The notes beneath the pieces were generated by a model, which worked only from the letters and a program-made list of their open reading frames with translations, was not told the DNA's origin and ran no database searches. Of a DNA stretch of 64,000 nucleotides, positions 35,043 to 43,986 are shown in pieces. The first letter of the stretch is position 1. Every line of letters begins with the position of its first letter. A program made the translations under genes and the position numbers. The DNA comes from Amycolatopsis thermoflava N1165 (GTDB taxonomy: Bacteria > Actinomycetota > Actinomycetes > Mycobacteriales > Pseudonocardiaceae), in assembly GCF_000473265.1 (NCBI RefSeq), contig NZ_KI421511.1, positions 5,934,360 through 5,998,359 on the forward strand, read 5' to 3'.

Positions 35043-37255
35043 GCCCGGTCCAGCTGGCGTTCAAGGTGCTGCGGGCGGACCGGCGGACCAGGACCGCCAC
35101 CCTGCTCACCGCGGTGGGGGTCGCGGTGGCCACGGGTCTGGTCCTGTTGCTGCTGAGCCTGCCCTTCGCGACGCAGGCCCGCGCCGAGCGCGCGGTCTGG
35201 CAGGAGCAGTACGGCTCCCGCGACGGCGGCACACCGACCCTGTCGATCTCGTCGAGCACCGACTACTTCGACGGCAGGCGCATCGACCGCGTGGACGTGG
35301 CCCAGCTCGCCGGCGGGGTCGAGTTGCCCGCCGGGGTGCCGAAGTTCCCGGCGCCCGGCGAGGTGCTGGTGTCGCCGGAGCTGTTCCAGGCGATGAACCG
35401 GCTGCCCGCCTCGCAGCTGGCCGACCGGTTCCCCGGCAAGGTGGTCGGCACCCTCGGCGAGGACGCCCTGCGGTTCCCGGACCAGCTCGTCGCGCTGGTC
35501 GGGCACAGCCCGGAGACGATGCCGGTGAACGCGAACGAGCGGAACGGGTTCGTGCCGCCGTCGGAGGCGCGGGTGGACGCGCTGCTCACGCTGCTGGCCG
35601 GGGTCGGGGTCGTGGTGCTGCTGGTGCCGAGCCTGGTGCTGGTGGCCTCCTCGGCGCGGCTCATCGCGGCCCGCCGCGAGCAGCGGCTGGCGGCCCTGCG
35701 CCTGGCCGGCGCGACACCGGGACAGGTCGTGGCGATCACCGCGGCCGAGACCGGAATCGCCGCGGTCACCGGCGCGCTGCTCGGCTGGGCGATCAGCCCG
35801 CTGCTGTGGTCGCTGGCCCGGCTGGTGCGGTGGGACGGCGGCACGTGGCTCGCCGGTGACTTCCGCGTGCCGATCGGGCTGACGGTGTTCGTGCTGGTCG
35901 CCGTGCCTGCCCTGGTGCTGCTGGCCGCCGTGCTCGGGTTGCGGCGGGTGGTGAGCAACCCGGTCGGGGCGGTCGTGCAGCACACGCCGAAGCCGCTGCG
36001 CTGGTGGCGCCTGCTCTCGCTGCCGGCGACCGCGTTGTTCTTCTTCTTCGCCATCGAGCAGGGCGACGACGTCAACCTGATCCTGCTCGGGCTCGCGCTG
36101 ATGATCGCCTCGGCGATGCTGGTCGGGCCGTACGTGACGGCGGTGATCGGCGGGTTCTTCGTGAGCCGCTGGCGCAAGCCGTCCGCGCTGCTGGCCGGGC
36201 GGCGGCTGCGTAACGACCCGCGCGGCGCCTACCGCGCCTCGGCCGGGGTCGTGCTCGCCGTGTTCACCGGGTCGATGGCGCTGACGCTGATGCCCAGCTT
36301 CGACGCCATGGCCGGTGGCGGCGGGACCTACCGCGACTCGGTGCTGTCGGTGGACACCTCCGGCGAGCGGGCGGGCACGATCGCCGCACAGGCCAACGCG
36401 ACGCTGGAGCGCTACAACCTGCCCGCCCGCGCGGTGTCGATGCCGGAGGTGACGCTGAAGTCGGTGAACGGCTCCACCTACACCGGCGTGGTCGTCCCGT
36501 GCGCCGACGCGGTGCAGCTCTACCGCGTGCAGGCCACCTGCACCGGGCCGGGGATCTACAGCACCCACGACCTGGAGCTCGGCGGCTTCCGGGTGGCAGG
36601 CGACTACGACGGCGAAGGCGTGCCGTTCGCCGCGGGCACCGCGGTCAAGCCGATGACGCAGACCGACGACGACGGGTACGCGCCGCTGATCATCGACCCG
36701 GCGGTCGTGCCGGCCGGTGTCGTGCCCTCGTACGCGCGGGTCGCCGTCGACACCACCCCGGCCGACCGCGAGCTGGTGCGCACCGCGCTGGTCGGCGCGG
36801 CCGGCGGCGAAAGCGTGTACAGCCGGGAGCTGTACCTGGACGGCCAGCGCGACCAGCTGGACGACCTGCGCCGCGTCACCGTCATCGGGGTGACGGTCGC
36901 CGCGATCCTGGCCGGGTGCAGCGCGGCGATCGCGACCGCCGGATCGGTGATGGACCGGCGCCGCACGTTCGGGGCGCTGATGGCGGCGGGCACGCCGACC
37001 CGGGTGCTGTCCAGGGCGCTGCGGATGGAGGCCGCGCTGCCCGCGCTGGTCGCCACGATCGGGTCCGGGCTGCTGGGAATGATCGCCGGCCTCGGGTTGT
37101 TCTCGATCATTCAGGAATCGCAGAACGCCTCGGCGGTGATCAGCCCGTGGCTGGTCGCGCCGGTAGTGCTCGGGTTCGCCGTGGCGGTGCTCGCCGCGTC
37201 GGTCTGCACCCCGGCCCTGAACCGGGTGCGCGCGGAACCGCTGGCCGACGAATGA
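35039..37255 (+). CDS. FtsX-like ABC transporter permease
   Basis: 738 residues with the typical long FtsX topology: a first helix near 22-42 (TATLLTAVGVAVATGLVLLL), an extracellular domain (45-185), three helices (~190-315: VVVLLVPSLVLVASSARLIAARREQRLAALRLAGATPGQ is the coupling region), further helices 330-385, a second large extracytoplasmic domain (~400-610) and three C-terminal helices. Translationally coupled to the ATPase. Such pairs expel antimicrobial peptides or lipids, or transmit force; the kinase nearby favours a resistance or stress role. Confidence 0.9.
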   Translation: MSPVQLAFKVLRADRRTRTATLLTAVGVAVATGLVLLLLSLPFATQARAERAVWQEQYGSRDGGTPTLSISSSTDYFDGRRIDRVDVAQLAGGVELPAGVPKFPAPGEVLVSPELFQAMNRLPASQLADRFPGKVVGTLGEDALRFPDQLVALVGHSPETMPVNANERNGFVPPSEARVDALLTLLAGVGVVVLLVPSLVLVASSARLIAARREQRLAALRLAGATPGQVVAITAAETGIAAVTGALLGWAISPLLWSLARLVRWDGGTWLAGDFRVPIGLTVFVLVAVPALVLLAAVLGLRRVVSNPVGAVVQHTPKPLRWWRLLSLPATALFFFFAIEQGDDVNLILLGLALMIASAMLVGPYVTAVIGGFFVSRWRKPSALLAGRRLRNDPRGAYRASAGVVLAVFTGSMALTLMPSFDAMAGGGGTYRDSVLSVDTSGERAGTIAAQANATLERYNLPARAVSMPEVTLKSVNGSTYTGVVVPCADAVQLYRVQATCTGPGIYSTHDLELGGFRVAGDYDGEGVPFAAGTAVKPMTQTDDDGYAPLIIDPAVVPAGVVPSYARVAVDTTPADRELVRTALVGAAGGESVYSRELYLDGQRDQLDDLRRVTVIGVTVAAILAGCSAAIATAGSVMDRRRTFGALMAAGTPTRVLSRALRMEAALPALVATIGSGLLGMIAGLGLFSIIQESQNASAVISPWLVAPVVLGFAVAVLAASVCTPALNRVRAEPLADE

Positions 37256-37261
37256 GCTCGT

Positions 37262-37295
37262 CCGGCCGCCCCTCGTCGGGGGGAGGGGCGGCCGG
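37262..37295. terminator. Bidirectional terminator between FtsX permease and trmB
   Basis: Perfect 12-bp stem CCGGCCGCCCCT (37262-37273) and AGGGGCGGCCGG (37284-37295) with a 10-nt loop, filling the 40-bp space between convergent stop codons. Confidence 0.78.
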
Positions 37296-37994
37296 TCAGC
37301 CCACGCGTTCGAAGATCAGGTCCCGGCTGATCCGGCCCTCCTGGTCGGCCCGCTGCTCGAACTTGGTGACGGGCCGCCAGCTCGGCCGCGGCGCCCAGTC
37401 GTCGAAGCGGTTGCGCAGCGCGGGCTCGGCCGAGCACACCTCGAGCATCTGCTCGGCGTAGTGCTCCCAGTCGGTGGCCATGTGCAGGATCCCGCCCGGC
37501 GCGAGCCGCGACGCCACCAGCTTCACGAAGTCGGGCTGCACCAGCCTGCGCTTGTGGTGGCGCTTCTTCGGCCACGGGTCCGGGAAGAAGATCCGCACCC
37601 CGGACAGCGAATCCGGCTCGATGTGCTCCTTCAGCGCGATCACCGCGTCGCCGTGCAGCAGGCGGAGGTTCTCCAGGCCGAGCCGCTCGGCGCGCAGCAT
37701 CAGCTGCCCGAGACCGGCCTCGTACACCTCGACGGCGACGTAGTTGACCTCCGGCTCGGCGGCCGCGAGCTGCGCGGTCGTCTCACCCATGCCGGAGCCG
37801 ATCTCCAGCAGCACCGGAGCCGGGCGGCCGAACCACCCGGCGAAGTCGATCGGACCGGGCGGCAGGTCGGCCACCCTGCGCCCGATGTCCGCCCACTGGC
37901 GTTCCCAGGCACGCTGCTGGCCGACCGTCATCCGGCCGCCACGCTGCACGTAACTGACGACACTCCGCAGGCGCGGCTGCTGCTCGCTCTCCAC
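37296..37994 (-). CDS. trmB: tRNA (guanine-N7-)-methyltransferase
   Basis: 232 residues. SAM motif I VLLEIGSGMGE (61-71), an acidic end of beta-2 (VAVEVYEAG), and the TrmB signature FFPDPWPKKRHHKRR (137-150) with RLVQPDF. C-terminal TKFEQRADQEGR also typical. The enzyme methylates G46 in the variable loop of tRNAs using S-adenosylmethionine. Convergent with the ABC permease, single gene. Confidence 0.96.
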   Translation of the reverse strand: MESEQQPRLRSVVSYVQRGGRMTVGQQRAWERQWADIGRRVADLPPGPIDFAGWFGRPAPVLLEIGSGMGETTAQLAAAEPEVNYVAVEVYEAGLGQLMLRAERLGLENLRLLHGDAVIALKEHIEPDSLSGVRIFFPDPWPKKRHHKRRLVQPDFVKLVASRLAPGGILHMATDWEHYAEQMLEVCSAEPALRNRFDDWAPRPSWRPVTKFEQRADQEGRISRDLIFERVG

Positions 37995-38176
37995 CCGCCC
38001 AAGTTAGCTGCCGTCCATGATGCGGCCTGCGTGGCGGTGCGGGTAGCGGCCCCTCCCGCCAGCCCGCCACCGCCCTCAACGGACACGGTCCGCGCGGCTG
38101 TGCCCGTTCAAACCCGCGGGGGTGCCGGCTGCCCGAGTGGTGCAAGCGGCTCCGCCACTTCTCCAGAGGAAAGCCC

Positions 38177-38740
38177 CTAGCGGACGGCCTCGAACTCCCC
38201 CAATCGGGAGCGCAGGCCGCCGACCCCGTGCACGGCGATCGGCGACGGCGTGGTGCCCGTGTGGGCGGGCAACACGTCGATCCACCCGTCGTGGCGGCTG
38301 GTGGTCAGGATCGTGGTGGGGATCTTGTGCCCGGAGCGCCCGTTCTCCGACGGCATGAACTCCCAGTACCCGGATTCGCCGTCCGCGGCCCACGGCACGT
38401 ACTCCCAGCCGGGCCGGCGGGACAGCAGCTGCGCCACCCGGTCCTCGATGCGGAACCCGGTCTCCCGCGAGTCCAGCCTGCCCTCCGCGAGTGCGCGCAG
38501 CCACCACGGCGCCGGGATCATCTCGCCCCGGGCGCTCACGGCGCGGAACAACGCGAGAACTTCGCTTTCGGCGGCCCGGTGGATCCACGCGCGCCGGATC
38601 TCCGCCGGTCTCGTCGCGGTGGCCACGATCCGGGGCAACTCCACGGCCTGCGACCATTCGAGCGCGTCGAGCGGTTCCAGAGCGGGCGGATGCGCGACGG
38701 CGCGCGGGGCGGCGATTTTCCGATCGATATCCACCGTCAA
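38177..38740 (-). CDS. Unknown cytosolic protein
   Basis: 187 residues starting at a TTG with GGAGGTGA 6 bases upstream, so the start is well supported. No signal peptide, membrane helix or Cys. Trp-rich segments (LEWSQAVELPRIV, APWWLRALAEGRLDSRETGF, YWEFMPSENGRSGHK) and a last strand pair around GWIDVLPAHTGTTPSPIAVH look like a folded alpha/beta domain. I do not recognise a family. The 182 bp downstream of the gene (to trmB) and the 272 bp upstream hold no other gene I can support apart from a terminator at 38923. Confidence 0.7.
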   Translation of the reverse strand: MTVDIDRKIAAPRAVAHPPALEPLDALEWSQAVELPRIVATATRPAEIRRAWIHRAAESEVLALFRAVSARGEMIPAPWWLRALAEGRLDSRETGFRIEDRVAQLLSRRPGWEYVPWAADGESGYWEFMPSENGRSGHKIPTTILTTSRHDGWIDVLPAHTGTTPSPIAVHGVGGLRSRLGEFEAVR

Positions 38741-38922
38741 GGGTCACCTCCGTGGAGTCGCCTGACGTGGTGATTCCAGAATGCCTGGTCAGAGGCGGTG
38801 CGTCCGCTTCCTGTGAGGCCGACCACAGGTGCTTTACGCGGTATTAACCCAGGGGTCGTAACAGCATCATCCGATTAATCGATTCGACCTTTCCGGAGGT
38901 CATCGGATGCACTACAGGCGAA

Positions 38923-38958
38923 GGCCCGGGCCACCCCCCGAATTCGGTGGCCCGGGCC
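38923..38958 (-). terminator. Terminator after the ABC-2 permease gene
   Basis: Perfect 13-bp stem GGCCCGGGCCACC (38923-38935) and GGTGGCCCGGGCC (38946-38958), 10-nt loop, 54 bp past the permease stop. No U-run in either direction is clear on the minus strand, while TTCTTCTT follows on the plus strand. Confidence 0.7.
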
Positions 38959-39012
38959 GTTCTTCTTCCCCGTGCTCCGGTCCCCACCGGAGCGCCTGTG
39001 GTGGTCTTCCGA

Positions 39013-39786
39013 TCAGGCGTCGCGCTTGCGAGCCGTGGCGACGGCGATGGCCAGCAGCGCGACGGCGACCGCCGCGAAGTAGGCCAGCGACCAGCCCTGC
39101 GACAGCGCGGCCGTGGACATCGGCGCGCCTGCGTCGACGTTGCGGCCCATGTTCGACGCGCCGTCGCCGGTGAGGAACTTGTTGGCGACGTTGAACGGCA
39201 GCCACTGGTAGATGTCGTCGCCGACGCTCGGGATGAGCCGGATCAGGTCCTCGACCGCGAGCGCGTAGATCAGCAGCAGCGCGATGGCGCCGGCGCTGTG
39301 GCGGAGCAGGATGCCCACGGCCACCGCGATCACCGCGGCGAGCGCGTAGATCGCGCCGACCCCGGCCACGTTGATCCAGTCCGCGCCGGTGTCCAGCGCG
39401 AGCGGGGCGTTCGGCTTGAGCAGGAGCGCCAGCGCCCACGAGCCGAACGCGCTCAGCTCGCCGATGACCAGCGCGACCAGCGCGACCACGGTCGTCTTCG
39501 CGACCAGCGCGGCGGCCCGGTTGGGCACCGCCTGGAAGGTCGTGCGGATCGTGCCGAAGCGGTACTCGGTGGTGACCGCGAGCGCGGCCAGCACCATGAT
39601 CACGGCCATGCCGAAGCTGTAGCCGAACTGGGTCGAGGCGACGGTGGCGGTGAACTCGCCCCCGTCGTCCGCGTTGCCGACGACCAGGGCGGAGAACCCG
39701 ATCGTGGTGGCCAGCGCCACCAGTGCGCACCACCACGGCGAGCGGGTGGTGAACAGTTTCATCCGTTCCACGGCAAGCAAAGTCAT
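39013..39786 (-). CDS. ABC-2 type transporter permease
   Basis: 257 residues with six membrane helices (around 20-38, 58-75, 100-125, 140-160, 165-182 and 230-250). Conserved early segment AVTTEYRFGTIRTTFQAVP is typical of ABC-2 permeases of the ABC exporter type that work with short ATPases. Ends in the basic tail TARKRDA. It follows its ATPase by 16 bp. Substrate unknown. Confidence 0.87.
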   Translation of the reverse strand: MTLLAVERMKLFTTRSPWWCALVALATTIGFSALVVGNADDGGEFTATVASTQFGYSFGMAVIMVLAALAVTTEYRFGTIRTTFQAVPNRAAALVAKTTVVALVALVIGELSAFGSWALALLLKPNAPLALDTGADWINVAGVGAIYALAAVIAVAVGILLRHSAGAIALLLIYALAVEDLIRLIPSVGDDIYQWLPFNVANKFLTGDGASNMGRNVDAGAPMSTAALSQGWSLAYFAAVAVALLAIAVATARKRDA

Positions 39787-39802
39787 GATGTTCGCGTCTC
39801 CC

Positions 39803-40735
39803 CTAGTTCGCCGGCTCGAGAGCGTGCCGGGCCTCGGTCTCCAGACCGGTGTGGTACTCCACGGAATCGCCCGTGATCTGCATGAACGCCTGCTCCAGCG
39901 AACCCGTCTGCGGGCTCAGCTCGTGCAGCACGATGCCGTTGCTCGCGGCCAGCTCGCCGATCTTCTCGCTGTCCAAACCGGACACGAGGATGCCGTCGTC
40001 GGTGTCGGTGGCGCTGTCGGCGGGCAGCAGCGAGCGCAGCTTCGCCAGCTGCGGGCTGCGCACCTTGACGGTGTTCTCGCTGGCCCTGGCCACGAACTCC
40101 TTCGTGGTGCTCTGCGAGATCAGCTTGCCCTTGCCGATGACCACGAGGTTGGAGGCGGTCAGCGCCATCTCCGACAGCAGGTGGCTGGAGACGAAGACGG
40201 TGCGGCCCTCGTCGGCGAGGCGGTGCATGAACTTGCGGATCCAGAGGATGCCCTCCGGGTCGAGGCCGTTGACCGGCTCGTCGAACAGCAGCACCTCCGG
40301 GTCGCCGAGCAGGGCCGCGGCGATCCCCAGCCGCTGCGACATGCCCAGCGAGAACCCGCCGGCGCGCTTGCCCGCGACGCTGGTCAGGCCGACGATGTCG
40401 AGCACCTCTTCGACGCGCCGCGCCGGGATGTGGTTGGACTTCGCCATCCAGGCCAGGTGCGCCCGCGCCGAGCGGTTCGGGTGCACCCACTTGGCGTCGA
40501 GCAGCGCGCCGACGGTCCGAAGTGGATTCTTCAGTTCCGTGTAACGTTTCCCGCCGATGGTCACCTGGCCGCTCGTCGGATTGTCCAGGCCCAGGATCAT
40601 CCGCATGGTGGTCGATTTCCCGGCGCCGTTCGGACCGAGGAAACCGGTCACCTCGCCGGGGGCGACGTCGAATGACAGATCGTTGACGGCGAGCGTTTTT
40701 CCGTAGTGTTTGGTGAGGCCTCGTGCCTCTATCAT
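39803..40735 (-). CDS. ABC transporter ATP-binding protein (DrrA/CcmA-like)
   Basis: 310 residues. Walker A GPNGAGKSTTMRM near 34-46, Q-loop replaced by the DrrA-type segment GALLDAKWVHPNRSARAHL, signature FSLGMSQRLGIAAALL, Walker B EVLLFDEPVNGLDPEG and H-loop VSSHLLSEM. C-terminal ~90 residues include LSPQTGSLEQAFMQITGD, the tail typical of DrrA-like exporters. First gene of a two-gene operon with the ABC-2 permease. Drug, bacteriocin or lipid export is typical for the family. Confidence 0.93.
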   Translation of the reverse strand: MIEARGLTKHYGKTLAVNDLSFDVAPGEVTGFLGPNGAGKSTTMRMILGLDNPTSGQVTIGGKRYTELKNPLRTVGALLDAKWVHPNRSARAHLAWMAKSNHIPARRVEEVLDIVGLTSVAGKRAGGFSLGMSQRLGIAAALLGDPEVLLFDEPVNGLDPEGILWIRKFMHRLADEGRTVFVSSHLLSEMALTASNLVVIGKGKLISQSTTKEFVARASENTVKVRSPQLAKLRSLLPADSATDTDDGILVSGLDSEKIGELAASNGIVLHELSPQTGSLEQAFMQITGDSVEYHTGLETEARHALEPAN

Positions 40736-40954
40736 GGTTGCTCCCCTGTGCTGGTCAAAAGCCTGTTGTTCCCCGTGCGGCTCTCATGCTGACCGATCGG
40801 GGCACGCGTGCGCGTCATCCTGTGGTTCGAACTTCCCACCCGACTGCGGTAGTAGCCTCCCGCGATTCGCGTGCGCACGGGATCGGTGATGACCCTGAAT
40901 CGCCCCTGAGCTTCGGGGCCCGGTTTTGTCGGGGTCGGGCGTTATCGTGCCCGC

Positions 40955-41863
40955 ATGACGGCGAAGACGGTGCTGGTGACGGGTGCGACCAGGGGGTGCG
41001 GTCGCGCGATCGCGGTGGAGCTCGGTCGCGGCGGCGCGACGGTGTACGTCACCGGGCGTACGTCCCGCGGGTCGTCGTCGCCGATGAAGCGGTCGGAGAC
41101 GATCGAGGAGACGGCCGAGCTGGTGGACGCGGCGGGCGGGCGTGGCGTGCCGGTGCGGTGCGACTTCACGTCGGTGGCGGACGTGGACGCGCTGCGGGAG
41201 CGGGTCGAGGCGGAGTCCGGCGGCCTGGACGTCCTGGTCGACGACGTCTGGGGCGGCGACCCGTTCGTCGACTTCGAGCGGCCGTACTGGGAGTCCAGCC
41301 TGGACGACGCGCTGACCCTGGTGCACAACGCGCTGGACACGCACCTGATCGCGCTGCACCGGCTGCTGCCGCTGGTGGTGCGACGCCCCGGCGGTTTCGT
41401 GATCGAGGTGACCGACGGCGACGACGACGAGTACGTGGGCGCGGGCATCCCGTACTACCTGGCGAAGTGCGGGGTGCGGGCGCTCGGCAGGGCGCTGGGC
41501 GCGGAGCTGGCGGGGCGGGGTTGCGTCGGGCTGTCGGTGACGCCCGGTTTCCTCCGCTCCGAGGCGATGCTGGACCTTTTCGGCGTCGCCGAGCCGAACT
41601 GGCGCGACGCGGTGACGGGCGCGGGCGGCCCGGACTTCGCGATCTCGGAGACGCCGTACTACCTGGCGCGCGGGGTGGCCGCGCTGGTGACCGATCCGGA
41701 CGCGGCCCGCTTCGCCGGCCGCACGATCGCGTCGTGGACCCTCATGCACGAGTACGGGGTCACCGACGTGGACGGCACCCGGCCGGACTGGGGCCGCTGG
41801 TACGCCGAGGTCCACAAGGCGGGCCGCAACCCGGCGGAGGTGGACCCGGCCCCCTACCGCTGA
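40955..41863 (+). CDS. SDR family oxidoreductase
   Basis: 302 residues. The cofactor loop TGATRGCGRAI (9-19) has Cys in place of the usual Ile, the next strand ends VTGRTSRGSS (NADP-type Arg), and the active-site pair is IPYYLAKCG. The segment VLVDDVWGGDPF replaces the usual NNAG, as in the longer SDRs with inserted acidic loops. TATCGT (40943-40948) lies six bases before the ATG, so the transcript may be leaderless. No substrate can be assigned. Confidence 0.85.
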   Translation: MTAKTVLVTGATRGCGRAIAVELGRGGATVYVTGRTSRGSSSPMKRSETIEETAELVDAAGGRGVPVRCDFTSVADVDALRERVEAESGGLDVLVDDVWGGDPFVDFERPYWESSLDDALTLVHNALDTHLIALHRLLPLVVRRPGGFVIEVTDGDDDEYVGAGIPYYLAKCGVRALGRALGAELAGRGCVGLSVTPGFLRSEAMLDLFGVAEPNWRDAVTGAGGPDFAISETPYYLARGVAALVTDPDAARFAGRTIASWTLMHEYGVTDVDGTRPDWGRWYAEVHKAGRNPAEVDPAPYR

Positions 41864-42031
41864 AGCCCCTGGAATCCCCCGGAGCCCGACTCGCCGGCGG
41901 CGGGTGAGCGGGCGCCGGCACGCCGAGGTCGAGGCGGAGCTCGACCCACCGCCCTGGACGCGCGAACCGGCGGCGCGACCCGGCGCGCCGCTGTCGGGTG
42001 ATCGGACCAGAATCTCCGGGCCTGCTCCAGC

Positions 42032-42685
42032 TCAGGCCAAGCCGGGCCGGATCAGGCCCGTCTCGTAGGCCAGCACCACCGCCTGCACGCGGTCCCGCAG
42101 CCCGAGCTTCGCCAGGATCCGGCCCACGTGCGTCTTCACCGTCGCCTCGGAGAGGAACAGCTTTTCCGCTATCTCCACATTGGACAGGCCCTTCGCGATG
42201 AGCACCAGCACCTCGCGCTCCCGCTCGGTCAGCACGTCCAGCTCGGCCTCGTCGCGCGGGGGGCCGCCGCCGCTCATGAAACGGTCCAGCAGCCGCCGCG
42301 TCACCGACGGCGACACCACGGCGTCCCCGGACGCCACCGACCGCAGCGCCGACACCAGGTGGTCCGGCGGCGTGTCCTTCAGCAGGAACCCGCTCGCCCC
42401 GTTCTGCAGCGCCGCGTACACGTACTCGTCCAGGTCGAACGTCGTCATCACCAGCACCCGCGACGTGCCTTCCTCGACGATCCGCTTCGTCGCCTCCACG
42501 CCGTCCATCACCGGCATCCGCACGTCCATCAACACGACGTCCGGCCGCAGCGAACCGGCCAGCGACACCGCGTCCGCGCCGTTCCCGGCCTCGCCGACCA
42601 GGTCGATGTCCTCCTGCGCGCCCAGCACCATGCGGAACCCGACGCGCATCAGCTCCTGGTCGTCGACCACCACCACGCGGATCAC
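42032..42685 (-). CDS. NarL/LuxR-type response regulator (second two-component system)
   Basis: 217 residues from the GTG at 42685. Receiver: MIRVVVVDDQ, Asp54 in VLMDVRMPV, Thr in VMTTFD, Lys in FLLKDTP. DNA-binding part: LTEREREVLVLIAKGLSNVE and LSEATVKTHVGRILAKLGLRD. The start overlaps the kinase stop. Pairs with the kinase at 42682. Orphan relative to transport genes, so the target is unknown. The 168 bp downstream toward the SDR gene show no further gene. Confidence 0.94.
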   Translation of the reverse strand: MIRVVVVDDQELMRVGFRMVLGAQEDIDLVGEAGNGADAVSLAGSLRPDVVLMDVRMPVMDGVEATKRIVEEGTSRVLVMTTFDLDEYVYAALQNGASGFLLKDTPPDHLVSALRSVASGDAVVSPSVTRRLLDRFMSGGGPPRDEAELDVLTEREREVLVLIAKGLSNVEIAEKLFLSEATVKTHVGRILAKLGLRDRVQAVVLAYETGLIRPGLA

Positions 42686-43890
42686 GGGTCGAGCCTCGCC
42701 GGGAAGCTCGCGTGCACCCGCCAGCCACCCCCTGGCCGCGGCCCCACCTGCAGTATTCCGCCGAACAGGTGCGCCCGTTCGCGCATCCCGATCACCCCGT
42801 TGCCTCCCGGCAGGTCCGGCCCGGGCACCAGTTCCCGCGCCTTCCCGGCCCCGTCGTCCACGATCTCCACGTCCACCAGGTTCTCGGTCCGCCGCACCCG
42901 CACCTCCGCCCGGGCCCCTTGGCCGGCGTGCTTGAGCGTGTTGGTCAGCGACTCCTGCACGATCCGGTACACGCCGAGCGACACCCCGGCAGGCAGCTCG
43001 GCGAGCGTCCCCTCGACCGACAGTTCCACCGGCACCCCCGCGGTCCGCACCCGTTCCGCCAGGTCGGCCAGCGACTCCGCCGTCGGCTGCGGGATCCGCG
43101 GCTCCCCGGCCACCTCTTCGTCGCGCAGCACCTGCAGCAGCCGCCGCAGCTCGGCCAGCGCCTGCCTGCCCGTCTCGGAGATGGTGCGCACCGCCCGCTC
43201 GGCCAGCTCCGGGCTGGACCGCAGCGCGTAGGACGCCCCGTCGGCCTGCACCACGATCACGCTCACTGCGTGGGCGACCACGTCGTGCAGCTCCCGCGCG
43301 ATCCGCCCGCGTTCCTCGGCCACCGCGATCCGCCCGGCCTGGTCGCGTTCGGTCTCCAGCAGGTGCAGCCGCGCCTCCATCTCCGCGTGGTAGGCCCGGC
43401 GCGCGCCGACGAACTCGCCGAGCACCCAGCACAACGCGAAGACCAGCCCGATGAACAGCAGCGGCGCCCAGCCCTGCGGCGACCAGCCGGCCCACATCTG
43501 CACCACGCTGATCACGGCCTGCGCGGCCAGGTACAGCGCGGCCTGCCGCCGCCCGACGTAGACGACCACCGTGTACAGGGCCACGCAGCTCGCCGTCGCG
43601 CTGCCGACCCCCAGCTCCAGCGCACTGTGCGGCACCGTCATCAGCAGGATCACGTAGGCCGTGACCACCGGGTACTTCCGGCGGAACGCCACGGGCCCCA
43701 CCATCGCGAGGTCCAGCGGGATCGCCACGTACCACCGCTGCCCCTCGCCGGGGGCGGCCCGCGCGACCAGGAACAGCAGGTCCACGAGCAGCAGCAACAC
43801 GGCGAGCAGGACGTCCCCGACCATCGGGTGCGCCCGCATCCACAAGCTCAGTCGCCGCACACCGTTCACCCTAGGTCGGCGGCGGTCCAC
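42682..43890 (-). CDS. Sensor histidine kinase (HisKA_3 family), second system
   Basis: Up to 402 residues. Five membrane helices in the first 160 residues, then the dimerisation motif RGRIARELHDVVAHAVSV with phospho-His202 (numbering from the long start), N-box LGVYRIVQESLTNTLKHA and G-box GNGVIGMRERAHLFGG. Start is ambiguous: GTG at 43890, 43869 or 43860. AGGGTG lies six bases before the last one. This is the DesK/LiaS-like architecture common in actinobacteria. Confidence 0.9.
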   Translation of the reverse strand: MDRRRPRVNGVRRLSLWMRAHPMVGDVLLAVLLLLVDLLFLVARAAPGEGQRWYVAIPLDLAMVGPVAFRRKYPVVTAYVILLMTVPHSALELGVGSATASCVALYTVVVYVGRRQAALYLAAQAVISVVQMWAGWSPQGWAPLLFIGLVFALCWVLGEFVGARRAYHAEMEARLHLLETERDQAGRIAVAEERGRIARELHDVVAHAVSVIVVQADGASYALRSSPELAERAVRTISETGRQALAELRRLLQVLRDEEVAGEPRIPQPTAESLADLAERVRTAGVPVELSVEGTLAELPAGVSLGVYRIVQESLTNTLKHAGQGARAEVRVRRTENLVDVEIVDDGAGKARELVPGPDLPGGNGVIGMRERAHLFGGILQVGPRPGGGWRVHASFPARLDP

Positions 43891-43986
43891 TCCGCGTCAT
43901 CCCGAGGTATCACCGCACGTGGGACTTCCGGCCGAGCTTCATGGCAGGATTCGGGGGCACAACGCAGGCACCGGGAGGGGGGCGAC

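Noticed and set aside
38090..38176. tRNA-like stretch with GTTCAAACCC and CCGAGTGG
   Set aside because: The T-loop-like sequence has no matching 5-bp stem, order of arms is wrong, and no anticodon arm can be folded on either strand.
41864..42031. Small gene between the SDR and the second response regulator
   Set aside because: Frames have no ribosome site and no family resemblance; treated as intergenic.
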